64,000 nt of DNA from Roseburia hominis (GTDB taxonomy: Bacteria > Bacillota > Clostridia > Lachnospirales > Lachnospiraceae), in NCBI GenBank assembly GCA_021771815.1, contig JAETOE010000007.1, positions 35,106 to 99,105 on the forward strand. The letters are read 5' to 3'. Each line of letters opens with the position of its first letter. Position 1 is the first letter of the stretch. Position numbers and translations under genes: made by a program. Shown in pieces: positions 1 to 9,119 of this stretch. The notes below the pieces were generated by a model. It made no database searches. It saw only the letters and a list, made by a program, of their open reading frames with translations, and was not told the DNA's origin.

Positions 1-1372
1 CCATCCGAGCAACACCTATACGATAGAAGAATTGAACGCGAATCTGATGGATATCTTAGACGACTGTGAGAAGCGTGCGCAGGTAAGCTTCGACGGAGCA
101 GTGGAGCTTGACTTAAAGAGCAAAGTCAGAAACGGCAGGCTTTATGTGGATCAGGGTATCATTGCGGGCTGTGCGGGCGGCGGCTTTGAAAATATCTGCG
201 ACGCGGCGGATATCTTAAAGGGCGCTTCCATCGGACCGGATGAGTTCACCTTAAGCGTTTATCCGGCAAGTACGCCGATTTATATGGAACTGGTAAAGAA
301 CGGGGCAGTCGCATCCCTGATGCAGACGGGTGCAATCGTCAAGACCGCATTCTGCGGACCGTGCTTTGGCGCCGGCGATACTCCGGCGAACAATGCCTTC
401 TCCATCCGTCACTCCACGAGAAACTTCCCGAACCGCGAAGGCTCGAAGGTGCAGAAGGGACAGGTGGCATCCGTGGCGCTGATGGATGCGCGCTCGATCG
501 CGGCGACCGCTGCGAACAAGGGTTATCTGACTGCTGCGAGCGATGTGGATGTGGACTACACGAAACCGAAGTATTTCTTTGACGGCACGATTTATGCAAA
601 CCGTGTATTTGACAGCAAGGGCATCGCTGATCCGTCCGTCGAGATACAGTTCGGACCGAATATTAAGGACTGGCCGGCAATGAGCGCGCTGCCGCAGAAT
701 ATGGTATTGAAGGTCGTATCGGAGATTCACGATCCGGTCACGACGACGGACGAGCTGATTCCGTCCGGCGAGACGTCATCCTTCCGCTCGAATCCGCTCG
801 GACTGGCAGAGTTTGCGCTTTCCAGAAAAGATCCGCAGTATGTCGGACGTGCGAAGGAGATCCAGAAGGCGCAGAAGGCAGTTGAAGAAGGTGCATGTCC
901 GGTCGAGGCAGTGGAGGAATTAAAGCCGGTGATGGCGGCGATTGCGGCTGAATTCCCGGAGAAGAATTTTGCGGAGAACCGCGGGGAGGGAATTCTTGGC
1001 TTCGGCAGCACGATTTTCGCAGTGAAGCCGGGTGACGGTTCTGCGCGTGAGCAGGCGGCGTCCTGCCAGAAGGTGCTCGGCGGTTGGGCGAATATTGCGA
1101 ATGAGTACGCGACGAAGCGTTACCGTTCGAACCTTATCAACTGGGGTATGCTGCCGTTCGTAATCCCAGAGGGAGAGCTTCCGTTTGGAAATCTCGACTA
1201 TCTGTTTCTGCCGGATATCCGCAAGGCTGTGGAGGAGAAGCAGTCGGAAATCACCGCATATGTGGTAAAAGGGACCCAACTTAAGGAATTTAAGTTAGGG
1301 CTTGGCGCAATGACGGACGATGAGAGGGAGATCATCTTGAAGGGTTGCCTGATAAATTATTACAGAGGTTAA
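1..1372 (+). CDS. Aconitase-family hydratase, C-terminal part (5' end outside window)
   Basis: This is an open frame from the window edge, so the N-terminal part is missing. Aconitases isomerise citrate and isocitrate, or related hydroxy-acids, in the cytoplasm using a 4Fe-4S cluster. The cluster-ligand motif CGPC is visible near nt 350-365, and the substrate-binding segment STRNFPNREGSK follows near nt 412-447. The C-terminal swivel domain is complete. The overall form resembles the mitochondrial-type hydratase common in Clostridia. Whether the substrate is citrate or homocitrate-like cannot be decided from this fragment. A terminator follows directly. Confidence 0.9.
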   Translation, partial: HPSNTYTIEELNANLMDILDDCEKRAQVSFDGAVELDLKSKVRNGRLYVDQGIIAGCAGGGFENICDAADILKGASIGPDEFTLSVYPASTPIYMELVKNGAVASLMQTGAIVKTAFCGPCFGAGDTPANNAFSIRHSTRNFPNREGSKVQKGQVASVALMDARSIAATAANKGYLTAASDVDVDYTKPKYFFDGTIYANRVFDSKGIADPSVEIQFGPNIKDWPAMSALPQNMVLKVVSEIHDPVTTTDELIPSGETSSFRSNPLGLAEFALSRKDPQYVGRAKEIQKAQKAVEEGACPVEAVEELKPVMAAIAAEFPEKNFAENRGEGILGFGSTIFAVKPGDGSAREQAASCQKVLGGWANIANEYATKRYRSNLINWGMLPFVIPEGELPFGNLDYLFLPDIRKAVEEKQSEITAYVVKGTQLKEFKLGLGAMTDDEREIILKGCLINYYRG

Positions 1373-1380
1373 ATTGTTTG

Positions 1381-1420
1381 GGAGAAATGTTTGCTTCGGC
1401 GGGCATTTCTCCTTATTTTA
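1381..1420 (+). terminator. Rho-independent terminator after the hydratase gene
   Basis: A perfect 9-bp stem (GGAGAAATG at 1381-1389 with CATTTCTCC at 1404-1412) is followed by a T-rich stretch. It starts 8 nt after the hydratase stop codon. Confidence 0.75.
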
Positions 1421-1510
1421 GGTGCTTTTGTTCTGTTTTCGCAGGCTATTCTTTGTTTTTTTCATATTTTGTGGCGTATGTTCTTTATTTTGCGGTCTAT
1501 GTTCCTTATT

Positions 1511-1539
1511 TTGTGCAGACAGTTCTATAGTATTATGAT
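1511..1539 (+). promoter_or_regulatory. Sigma-A promoter of ldh
   Basis: TTGTGC (1511-1516) and TATGAT (1534-1539) are separated by exactly 17 bp. They lie about 115 nt upstream of the lactate dehydrogenase start. The stretch from 1421 to 1510 is T-rich and otherwise empty. Confidence 0.55.
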
Positions 1540-1656
1540 ATGATTACAAGGAAATAGAAATGTCAGTATTGTGGCATACTGAAAAAATAAACAGAAAATG
1601 TACTGCAGACGGCGACAATGCGCCGGGCAGTGCGCATGAGAAAGGAGAGAAGAATT

Positions 1657-2601
1657 ATGATGAATTCAAGAAAAGTGGCAGTCATCGGCTGCGGTTTTGT
1701 AGGGTCTTCGATTGCATTTTCATTGATGCAGCGGGGGATTTTTTCAGACATGGTGTTGATTGATGCAAATCATGCGAAGGCGGAGGGAGAGGCGATGGAT
1801 TTGAGCCACGGTCTGCCCTACACAGCTTCTATGGATATTTATGCGGGAGATTATGCGGATGTGGCGGACTGTGCGCTCATTATTGTCACGGCGGGGGCAA
1901 ACCAGAAGCCGGGCGAGACAAGACTTGATTTGATCGAGAAGAACGTCGGTATCTTAAAGGCGATCATCCCACAGATCACGGCGACGGATTTTGAGGGAAT
2001 CCTTATGATCGTGGCGAATCCGGTCGATGTGTTGACCTACGCGGCGCAGCAGATTTCCGGTTATCCGGTGGAGCGCGTGTTCGGTTCTGGAACGGTGCTC
2101 GATACGGCGCGCCTGAAATACATGTTGGGAAAGCATCTTGACGTGGACAGCCGCAGCGTCCATGCGGTCATCATCGGCGAGCATGGGGACAGCGAGCTTC
2201 CGGTGTGGAGCGGCGCGAATGTTTCGGGGATCGAGCTGAATCATTTCTGTGAGCTGCGCGGACATTTTGCGCACGAGGAGGCCATGAAGCGCCTCTATGA
2301 GGAAGTACGGGACAGCGCCTACGAGATCATCGAGCGAAAGGGCGCGACCTACTACGGGATTGCGATGGCAGTTGCGCGTATCGCAGAGAGCATTGTAAAG
2401 GATGAACACGCGGTACTTCCGGTTTCGGTGGAATTGCAGGGCGAATACGGTCTGTCAGGTCTGGCACTCAGTATTCCGTCAGTCATCGGTAAGAACGGCA
2501 TTGAGAAGGTGCTTGAGATTCCGCTTGACGAGAAGGAGAATGAAATGCTGCAGACATCGGCGGCACAGCTTAAGGAGGTAATTGCAAAACTGATATTATA
2601 A
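1657..2601 (+). CDS. ldh: L-lactate dehydrogenase
   Basis: The 314-aa protein reduces pyruvate to L-lactate with NADH, the fermentative sink for reducing power. It starts with the dinucleotide-binding motif GCGFVGSS. The loop AGANQKPGETR carries the glutamine that marks lactate rather than malate specificity. NPVD and the catalytic histidine segment IGEHGDSELPVW are present, as is GSGTVLDTARL. Length and order fit the LDH family. The ATG at 1657 was chosen because AAGGAGAG lies 9 nt upstream; the frame is open 13 codons further, but without a ribosome binding site. The gene appears monocistronic, with its own promoter and a trailing inverted repeat. Confidence 0.93.
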   Translation: MMNSRKVAVIGCGFVGSSIAFSLMQRGIFSDMVLIDANHAKAEGEAMDLSHGLPYTASMDIYAGDYADVADCALIIVTAGANQKPGETRLDLIEKNVGILKAIIPQITATDFEGILMIVANPVDVLTYAAQQISGYPVERVFGSGTVLDTARLKYMLGKHLDVDSRSVHAVIIGEHGDSELPVWSGANVSGIELNHFCELRGHFAHEEAMKRLYEEVRDSAYEIIERKGATYYGIAMAVARIAESIVKDEHAVLPVSVELQGEYGLSGLALSIPSVIGKNGIEKVLEIPLDEKENEMLQTSAAQLKEVIAKLIL

Positions 2602-2605
2602 CAAC

Positions 2606-2626
2606 AAACCGGATATAATCCGGTTT
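2606..2626 (+). terminator. Perfect inverted repeat after ldh, weak terminator
   Basis: AAACCGGAT (2606-2614) and ATCCGGTTT (2618-2626) form a 9-bp stem with a 3-nt loop just after the ldh stop. No T-run follows, so termination may be weak. Confidence 0.4.
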
Positions 2627-2664
2627 GGATGGGAAATAAATTCCGGCGTGGATGAGAAATGCGA

Positions 2665-2693
2665 TTGGAAAACCCCAAAGAATGCGTTATAAT
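2665..2693 (+). promoter_or_regulatory. Sigma-A promoter of the AI-2E permease gene
   Basis: TTGGAA (2665-2670) and a consensus TATAAT (2688-2693) are separated by 17 bp. They lie 38 nt upstream of the start codon. Confidence 0.7.
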
Positions 2694-2730
2694 ACATGTT
2701 AGATAGCAGTCTGGATAAGGGGGAATTCTT

Positions 2731-4071
2731 ATGGACAGTATAAATGCGCCTGCCTCTGAAAATACAAAGAAGAAAAATGCGTGGAATCTAAAACAGTATG
2801 TGATAGTTGCTCTTATCGTGTTTGTGACGTTCTGCTGCTGTATTCTTTTTTTCTTTATGATATATAGGTACAACGGGTTTGCGGATTTCTGGAAGAAGCT
2901 GACGACGATTTTACAGCCGATTATCATAGGACTGGTGCTTGCGTACCTGCTTAACCCGATTGTGAAGTTTTTCGAAACGCATCTGCGGAAGTTTCTTTCG
3001 CCTAGGATTAAGAGTCAGAGAAAGGCTGACAGTCTGTCCCGTGGAATCGGGATTGCAGGGGCGTGGGCGGTCTTAGCTGGGATTGTCGTGCTATTGATTG
3101 CAGCGATTGTGCCGTCTGTTACCCGGAGTATTCAGGGAATTGTGACAGAACTGCCGACCGAGGTCAATAATCTGATTGCGTGGTGGGAGGAGTTCTTTGA
3201 GGGTGATACGGAAGCCGTGACTTTTGTCGGCGGTCTGATTGAAAATGCGAGCAATGCGTTGGAGGACTTTCTCAAAAATGATCTTCTTGGTCAGGCGCAG
3301 ACATATGTGGCATCCATCGCAAGCGGGGTTTACTACGGAATTAAGTTCCTGACGAATCTCATTGTCGGAATCATTGTATCTGTTTATGTGTTGGCGAGCA
3401 AGGAGACATTTGCAGGTCAGGCGAAGAAGATTATCTATGCGATCTTTAAGCCGGTGCGTGCCAACGTGATCATAGAGACTGTTCGTAAGAGCAATGAGAT
3501 TTTTGGAGGATTTATTTCCGGAAAGCTGCTTGATTCGGCGATCATTGGTATTCTCACATACTTTATCTTAAGTATTATGAAGATGCCGGATACGATGCTG
3601 CTTGCGGTGATTATTGGTGCGACGAACATCATTCCGTTTTTTGGACCGTTTATCGGCGCAGTGCCGTCGTTTGTTATTGTGGTGCTGCAGAATCCAATGC
3701 AGGGACTCTATTTTCTTATTTTCATTTTCGTTTTACAGCAGATTGACGGAAATATTATCGGACCAAAGATTCTTGGAAGCTCTACGGGCTTATCTTCGTT
3801 CTGGGTCGTGTTTGCAATTCTGGTATTTGGCGGATTGTGGGGGTTCCCCGGTATGTTGCTCGGTGTGCCGCTCATGGCGGTCATTTATTATATCGCGCAG
3901 AATATTGTGGAATTTCTGCTGCGCAAGCGCGGACTCGCGAAAGATACAGCCAGCTATATTGATTTGATTAAAGTGGATAAGAGGACCAACCGGCCGATTT
4001 ATGAAACGAGCGAAATGACAGAGAAGAAGGCAGACGAAAAATCACTCCAAAAAGATGAAAAACAGGGATAA
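2731..4071 (+). CDS. AI-2E family transporter (UPF0118/PerM type permease)
   Basis: The 446-aa polytopic membrane protein has about eight hydrophobic segments. The first pair lies near residues 25-75, one around 105-130, and a cluster between 200 and 390. The C-terminal half has the family's glycine-rich, hydrophobic layout, including a GPFIGAVPS-like stretch and a GPKILGSSTGLSSFWV segment. The family contains exporters of autoinducer-2 and sodium/proton antiporters, so the substrate is unknown here. The C-terminus is a charged tail of about 45 residues rich in Lys and Glu. A strong ribosome binding site (AAGGGGGA) precedes the ATG. The gene stands alone between its promoter and a terminator. 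Confidence 0.85.
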   Translation: MDSINAPASENTKKKNAWNLKQYVIVALIVFVTFCCCILFFFMIYRYNGFADFWKKLTTILQPIIIGLVLAYLLNPIVKFFETHLRKFLSPRIKSQRKADSLSRGIGIAGAWAVLAGIVVLLIAAIVPSVTRSIQGIVTELPTEVNNLIAWWEEFFEGDTEAVTFVGGLIENASNALEDFLKNDLLGQAQTYVASIASGVYYGIKFLTNLIVGIIVSVYVLASKETFAGQAKKIIYAIFKPVRANVIIETVRKSNEIFGGFISGKLLDSAIIGILTYFILSIMKMPDTMLLAVIIGATNIIPFFGPFIGAVPSFVIVVLQNPMQGLYFLIFIFVLQQIDGNIIGPKILGSSTGLSSFWVVFAILVFGGLWGFPGMLLGVPLMAVIYYIAQNIVEFLLRKRGLAKDTASYIDLIKVDKRTNRPIYETSEMTEKKADEKSLQKDEKQG

Positions 4072-4074
4072 ATT

Positions 4075-4124
4075 GGCAGGGCGGCAAAGGGTTCTTTGCC
4101 GCTTTCTGCCCCCAATAATTTTTG
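4075..4124 (+). terminator. Rho-independent terminator after the AI-2E permease
   Basis: A long stem pairs GCGGCAAAG (4081-4089) with CTTTGCCGC (4094-4102). It is extended by GGCAGG/CTGCC and followed by a T-rich stretch that also forms the -35 box of the next promoter. Confidence 0.8.
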
Positions 4125-4150
4125 ACATCTATCAGTGCGTATGATAAACT
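4122..4150 (+). promoter_or_regulatory. Sigma-A promoter of the TPR/AAA protein (and probably glgB)
   Basis: A consensus TTGACA (4122-4127) and TAAACT (4145-4150) are separated by 17 bp. They lie about 48 nt upstream of the TTG start at 4198. Confidence 0.65.
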
Positions 4151-4197
4151 TAACGATATAATACGAGATAAATTTGCACATTTTGAGGTGGCACAAG

Positions 4198-7035
4198 TTG
4201 GATAAATATGAGTACAAATTAAAGCTGGATCAGATGAAATCTCTTACCGCAGAGAATAATTACAGCGCCGCGGCGGAGATTGCAGATACGATCAACTGGC
4301 ATAAGATAAAAAATGTAAACGCGTTGATGAAAGCGGGAGAGATTTACGAGAAGACCGGGCGTTATGAGGAGAGCAGGGATATTCTTTTGACGGCATACGA
4401 TAGATCTCCGATCGGACGAATGATTATTTATCGGTTGGCAGAGGTTGCCGTGAAGATGGGAAATTATTCGGAGGCGCAGGACTATTATCAGGAATTTGTG
4501 GAGATTGCACCGCATGATAATCTCAAATATGTGCTTAAGTATGAAATCAGCAAGGCGCAGGGAGCTGATCTTAATACGCAGATAGGAATTCTGGAGGAAT
4601 TAAAGGAACAGGAGTATTTGGAGGAATGGGCGTTCGAACTGGCCTGCTTATATCACAAGGCGGGGCTGAGCGACAAATGTATTGATGCATGCGACGAACT
4701 GATTCTCTGGTTTGGGGACGGACCATATGTGGAGCGTGCGTTGGAACTTAAGATGTTATATCAGCCGCTGACGAAGCAGCAGGAGGAGAAGTACCGCGAG
4801 TTTCGGTTGAAGAAAGAGGGTGTGATCGAGGTAAGACCGGATGATGAACTGGAATCCGGTGAGATTGTCAGCGAGCCGGTTCAGATTCCGAAGGTCGGAC
4901 TTTCACCGGAGCGTTTTAATACGCAGAACCTGCAGGAGGAGCTGCAGAGAAGCATGCAGCAGATCATGGAGGCGACGGAGAAGGAAGTCGTCGACGACAG
5001 CATGGATACGATCAAGAAGCTTGTTGAGGATATTCCGTATCTGCAGATCCCGAAGGAGGAACCGCTTCCCGAGGATACGGCGGAGCTGCCGCATATCGAG
5101 ACGGATGCAGAGATCGATGATTCTTTGAAGAATAATTTTAAAGAACTTCTTGCGGAAGATTATGACGGGCAGATGAGTCTTTTTGTTCCGGACAAGGGAA
5201 CGGCGGAGCCGCAGATCACCGGGCAGATGAGCATTGATGAAGTGCTTGCGGAGTGGGAGCGGACGAAGCGGGCGGCGGAGACAGCGCTGCAGGAGGCAGA
5301 ACAGAGGAAACTTCAGTCGGCGAAGGCGAGAGCTTTGCAGGAGGCGGGCGATATTATGGAGCGTCTCGTCGATGTGATTCCAAAGCTCGATTCGGGACTT
5401 ACGCCGAAGGATCTTCTTGAGGAACAGTACCTCGGGGGACAGCCGATTGCTGACGATGCCGCAGCCGAGATGGTCGCCAATATGAACCAGCTTTTGCAGC
5501 AGGAGATTGATCGGCTTTCCACGGAGAATGCAAGGATGGATGAACAGCTTGCGGCGGTGGAGGCAGCGAGAACGTCGGGAGCAGACATAGCGGCGTATGA
5601 AGCTGCCTTTGCGGCGGGCGAGGCGGCACGGCTGACAGAGCCGGAGGTGGAAGCGCTTCTTGGAGCAGGCGTACAGGAATTGCAGCCCCAGGAGCCGGAA
5701 TACGGGCAGGAAATGGAAGAACAGACCGGGCTTGAAGCGTTTTTGAGAGCGGATGTGACGTCAATGATGGGCGGCATGCAGGAGCCGGGAGTGATGGGGG
5801 CAGAAGAACTGGAAGAATCTCCTGGAGCGGACGCGGCGTCGATGATGGGAGAGGAAGAGTCCCTTGGAGCAGAAGTAGCATTGATGATGGGAGAAGAGGA
5901 ATCTTCTGGAGCAGACGCAGCGTCGGCGATGGAAGAGGAAGCATTTCCTGGGGTAGCTGCGGCATCGATGCTGGAAGAGGAAGCGTCTCTTGGAGCAGCA
6001 GCAGCGTCAATGATGGGAAGCATGCAGAAGCCGGAACCCGGGATATCCGGGAACGCTGCCGAAGTGCTGGCAGCGACAGAAGATACGGCGGCGTTGTCAG
6101 GCGAACCGGAGGAAGAGTCGGAGGAGATAGAATCGGCGCTGGGTGCGAGCATAGCGGCTCTGCTGGGGGACGATGAGACAGAGAAGGCAGCCGCACAGCA
6201 TACGAAGAAGATTCCTGCGGCGAAGCTGCCGGAGATAGAAGAGCCGGAAGAGGACGGTCATCATGTGATCACCAGGCTGTCGAAGGAGCAGCGGGAGATT
6301 TTTACATATTTCGTACCGATTAAAGGTATGGAGCAGCAACTTTGTCAGGCGATGACCGGGGCGGCAGAAAGACTGGCGTCGGGAGGTCGTGCATCGACCG
6401 GAAATATGATTATTCAGGGCGGTCAGGGAAGCGGTAAAACGGTTCTTGCGACGAGCATGATTAAGGCGCTTCAGAAGGAAACCGGCAAGCCGAACGGACG
6501 CATCGGCAAGATCGAGGCATCGGTGCTCAATCAGAAGGATGCCGCGGCGCTTCTTAAGAAGGTGGCGGGCGGATGTCTGATTATCGAGAAGGTGGGAGGT
6601 ATTTCCAAGGAGACGGCGGTGAAGCTTGGGGTCTTATTGGAGAGCGATACAAGCGGTCTGCTGGTCATCATTGAGGATACCCGCAGGGGGATCGAGAAGG
6701 CGCTCGGAAGAGATGCGGGGTTCGCAGCGCGGTTCTCAGAGAAGATTACGATTCCGATTTTTACAAGCGATGAGCTTGTCGCCTTTGCGAAGGCATATGC
6801 GAGAGAGCTTGGCTACACCATTGATGACATGGGAGTACTGGCGCTTTATAACAGCATCAGCAATATTCAGAAGTTGGACGAGGCGACAACGCTCACTGAG
6901 GTGAAGGACATTGTGGACGGTGCGATTGCTCATGCGGAGCGGGGAGGACTTAAGAAAGCATTCAGCATTATAGCGTCCAGAAGATATGATGAGGACGATT
7001 ACGTCATTCTTCATGAAAAAGATTTTGGTTTTTAA
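4198..7035 (+). CDS. TPR-like protein with acidic repeat linker and C-terminal AAA-type domain
   Basis: This 945-aa cytoplasmic protein has three parts. Residues 1-200 are helical, with TPR-like pairs (for example a segment on units of about 34 residues around Y-x-E-x-x-D). Residues 200-700 are strongly acidic and Ala/Glu/Met rich, including a tandem repeat block. Residues 705-945 look like an AAA/CbxX-type ATPase: Walker A GGQGSGKT near residue 743, a degenerate Walker B (CLIIEKVGG) and a sensor-like LLVIIEDTR. The Walker B acidic pair is imperfect, so ATP hydrolysis is uncertain. The TTG at 4198 is preferred because GAGGTGG lies just upstream. No function is established. The gene sits directly ahead of glgB, 24 nt apart. 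Confidence 0.7.
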   Translation: MDKYEYKLKLDQMKSLTAENNYSAAAEIADTINWHKIKNVNALMKAGEIYEKTGRYEESRDILLTAYDRSPIGRMIIYRLAEVAVKMGNYSEAQDYYQEFVEIAPHDNLKYVLKYEISKAQGADLNTQIGILEELKEQEYLEEWAFELACLYHKAGLSDKCIDACDELILWFGDGPYVERALELKMLYQPLTKQQEEKYREFRLKKEGVIEVRPDDELESGEIVSEPVQIPKVGLSPERFNTQNLQEELQRSMQQIMEATEKEVVDDSMDTIKKLVEDIPYLQIPKEEPLPEDTAELPHIETDAEIDDSLKNNFKELLAEDYDGQMSLFVPDKGTAEPQITGQMSIDEVLAEWERTKRAAETALQEAEQRKLQSAKARALQEAGDIMERLVDVIPKLDSGLTPKDLLEEQYLGGQPIADDAAAEMVANMNQLLQQEIDRLSTENARMDEQLAAVEAARTSGADIAAYEAAFAAGEAARLTEPEVEALLGAGVQELQPQEPEYGQEMEEQTGLEAFLRADVTSMMGGMQEPGVMGAEELEESPGADAASMMGEEESLGAEVALMMGEEESSGADAASAMEEEAFPGVAAASMLEEEASLGAAAASMMGSMQKPEPGISGNAAEVLAATEDTAALSGEPEEESEEIESALGASIAALLGDDETEKAAAQHTKKIPAAKLPEIEEPEEDGHHVITRLSKEQREIFTYFVPIKGMEQQLCQAMTGAAERLASGGRASTGNMIIQGGQGSGKTVLATSMIKALQKETGKPNGRIGKIEASVLNQKDAAALLKKVAGGCLIIEKVGGISKETAVKLGVLLESDTSGLLVIIEDTRRGIEKALGRDAGFAARFSEKITIPIFTSDELVAFAKAYARELGYTIDDMGVLALYNSISNIQKLDEATTLTEVKDIVDGAIAHAERGGLKKAFSIIASRRYDEDDYVILHEKDFGF
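5812..6018 (+). repeat. Tandem repeats coding for acidic ADAASMMGEEE-type units
   Basis: About four to five degenerate units of 14-17 codons occur inside the TPR/AAA gene. Each reads roughly as GAD/E-A-A-S-M-M-G/E-E-E-E-S. They encode a likely disordered acidic spacer. The antisense frames stay open through this block only because of its composition. Confidence 0.7.
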
Positions 7036-7059
7036 ATTAAGATAAAGGGGTAAATAGGT

Positions 7060-8958
7060 ATGGCAAAGTTTACAGAGTTGGATCGGTATTTATTCGGACA
7101 GGCGACACATTATGAGATTTACCGGAAGCTGGGAGCGCATCCCACGGATGAGTATGGCATCCGGGGAGTCTGCTTTGACTTGTGGGCGCCGAATGCGAAG
7201 CGTGTGTGGGTCATCGGTACGTTTAACGGCTGGGATGAAACTGCAAATGAAATGGAGTGCGTAAAGCCGGAGAGCATGGGTATTTTCGAACTCTTTATTC
7301 CGGGGGTGGAAGAGGGCGCGCTGTACAAGTACCTGATTGAGACGAAGGACGGAAAGCGTCTGTATAAGGCGGATCCGTATGCCAATTATGCGGAGCTCCG
7401 TCCGGGTACGGCATCGGCTGTAGCGGATATTGAGCATTTCAAATGGACAGACCAAAACTGGATGAAGGAGCGCGCGGCAGTGGAGGATGTCTATGAACAG
7501 CCGATGGCGATCTACGAGGTGCATCCGGGGTCATGGATGCGGCATCCGTGCAGAGAGGACGAAGGATTTTACACGTATAGGGAGTTGGCAAATGCGCTGA
7601 TTCCGTATGTGCTTGAGATGGGGTATACGCATATTGAACTGATGGGAATCTCGGAATACCCGTTTGACGGTTCGTGGGGCTATCAGGTGACAGGGTATTA
7701 CGCACCGACCTCGCGTTACGGCAAGCCGGAGGATTTTGCTTATTTTGTCAACGAATGTCATAAGCATAAGATCGGCGTGATTCTGGACTGGGTTCCGGCG
7801 CATTTTCCGCGCGACGCACACGGACTGGCGGAGTTCGACGGAACCTGCCTGTATGAGTATGCAGACCCGAGGAAGGGCGAGCATCCGGATTGGGGAACAA
7901 AGATTTTTGATTACGGCAAGAACGAGGTCAAGAACTTCCTGATTGGCAGCGCGCTTCTATGGGTGGAGCATTATCATGTTGACGGGCTCCGTGTGGATGC
8001 GGTGGCGTCCATGCTCTATCTTGATTACGGGAAGCAAGATGGACAGTGGGTGCCGAATAAGTACGGCGATAATAAGAACCTTGAGGCGATAGAGTTCTTT
8101 AAGCATATCAATACGCTTATTATTGGTAGAAATCCTGGGGCAGTGATGATTGCCGAGGAGTCTACGGCATGGCCGAAGGTGACGGGTTCAGTGAAGGAAG
8201 ACGGATTGAACTTCAGCTACAAGTGGAATATGGGATGGATGCACGATTTCCTTGATTACATGAAGCTCGACCCGTATTTCCGTAAGGACAACCACCATAA
8301 GATGACGTTTGCAATGAGTTATAATGAGAGCGAGAAGTATATTCTGGTGCTTTCGCATGACGAGGTCGTGCATTTGAAGTGCTCGATGATCAATAAGATG
8401 CCGGGGCTTGGCATTGATAAGTTCCGCAATCTGATGGTCGGCTACGCGTTTATGATGGGACATCCGGGCAAGAAGCTTTTGTTCATGGGACAGGAATTTG
8501 CGCAGCTTCAGGAATGGAGCGAGGAGCGCGAGCTTGACTGGTATCTGTTGGAGAACCCGGATCACAAGCATATACAGAACTGGGTAAAGAAACTTTTGCA
8601 TATTTACCACAAGAATCCGGCGCTTTATGAATTGGACAGCAGTTGGGGCGGGTTTGAATGGATCAATGCAAACGACAATGAGCGCAGTATCTATAGTTTT
8701 ATAAGGAAGAGCAAGGACGGCAAGAATCGTTTGCTGTTCGTGTGCAATTTCACACCGATGGAAAGATCGGATTACAGAATCGGCGTTCCTTTGCGGAAGA
8801 CGTATAAACTGATCTTAGACAGCGACGACACAGAGTTCGGCGGAAACGGAAAGGCTCGCCCGCAGAGCTATAAAGCGCAGAAGAAGGAATGTGACGGAAG
8901 GGCATTTTCGTTTGAATATCCGCTTTCTCCATATGGTGTAGCGGTATTCCGTTTCTGA
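7060..8958 (+). CDS. glgB: 1,4-alpha-glucan branching enzyme
   Basis: The 632-aa enzyme makes alpha-1,6 branches in glycogen. An N-terminal CBM48-type domain occupies roughly residues 15-130 and is followed by a GH13 barrel. Visible GH13 regions are DWVPAHFP (I), GLRVDAVASM with the nucleophile Asp (II), IAEEST with the acid/base Glu (III) and LSHDEVVH (IV). The PEDFAYFVNECH stretch is typical of GlgB. The C-terminal beta domain is complete. AAAGGGG stands 9 nt ahead of the ATG. The gene follows the TPR/AAA protein with no promoter between, so co-transcription is likely. No other glycogen genes are in the window. Confidence 0.95.
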   Translation: MAKFTELDRYLFGQATHYEIYRKLGAHPTDEYGIRGVCFDLWAPNAKRVWVIGTFNGWDETANEMECVKPESMGIFELFIPGVEEGALYKYLIETKDGKRLYKADPYANYAELRPGTASAVADIEHFKWTDQNWMKERAAVEDVYEQPMAIYEVHPGSWMRHPCREDEGFYTYRELANALIPYVLEMGYTHIELMGISEYPFDGSWGYQVTGYYAPTSRYGKPEDFAYFVNECHKHKIGVILDWVPAHFPRDAHGLAEFDGTCLYEYADPRKGEHPDWGTKIFDYGKNEVKNFLIGSALLWVEHYHVDGLRVDAVASMLYLDYGKQDGQWVPNKYGDNKNLEAIEFFKHINTLIIGRNPGAVMIAEESTAWPKVTGSVKEDGLNFSYKWNMGWMHDFLDYMKLDPYFRKDNHHKMTFAMSYNESEKYILVLSHDEVVHLKCSMINKMPGLGIDKFRNLMVGYAFMMGHPGKKLLFMGQEFAQLQEWSEERELDWYLLENPDHKHIQNWVKKLLHIYHKNPALYELDSSWGGFEWINANDNERSIYSFIRKSKDGKNRLLFVCNFTPMERSDYRIGVPLRKTYKLILDSDDTEFGGNGKARPQSYKAQKKECDGRAFSFEYPLSPYGVAVFRF

Positions 8959-9016
8959 TTTGCTGTAGTGCAACTTAATAATTGGGCTGGTATGACCGAT
9001 ATATATATCAGCTATG

Positions 9017-9046
9017 AAATGGCGCATAGTTATGCGCCATTTCTGT
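9017..9046 (+). terminator. Terminator after glgB
   Basis: A perfect 11-bp stem pairs AAATGGCGCAT (9017-9027) with ATGCGCCATTT (9032-9042) over a 4-nt loop. A short T-rich tail follows. Confidence 0.65.
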
Positions 9047-9119
9047 TATGCAGCGGGAAATTTCACTTTATTGCATAACAGTACTGCGTTTTATTATAGT
9101 CAGAACGGGAGAGAACGGG

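Noticed and set aside
1345..1530. 61-codon open frame after the hydratase gene
   Set aside because: It overlaps the terminator, is Phe/Tyr-rich because of the T-rich spacer, and has no ribosome binding site.
5313..6196. Two long minus-strand open frames opposite the TPR/AAA gene
   Set aside because: They are Ser/Ala/Pro low-complexity mirrors of the acidic repeats, lack ribosome binding sites, and arise from the codon bias of the plus-strand gene.
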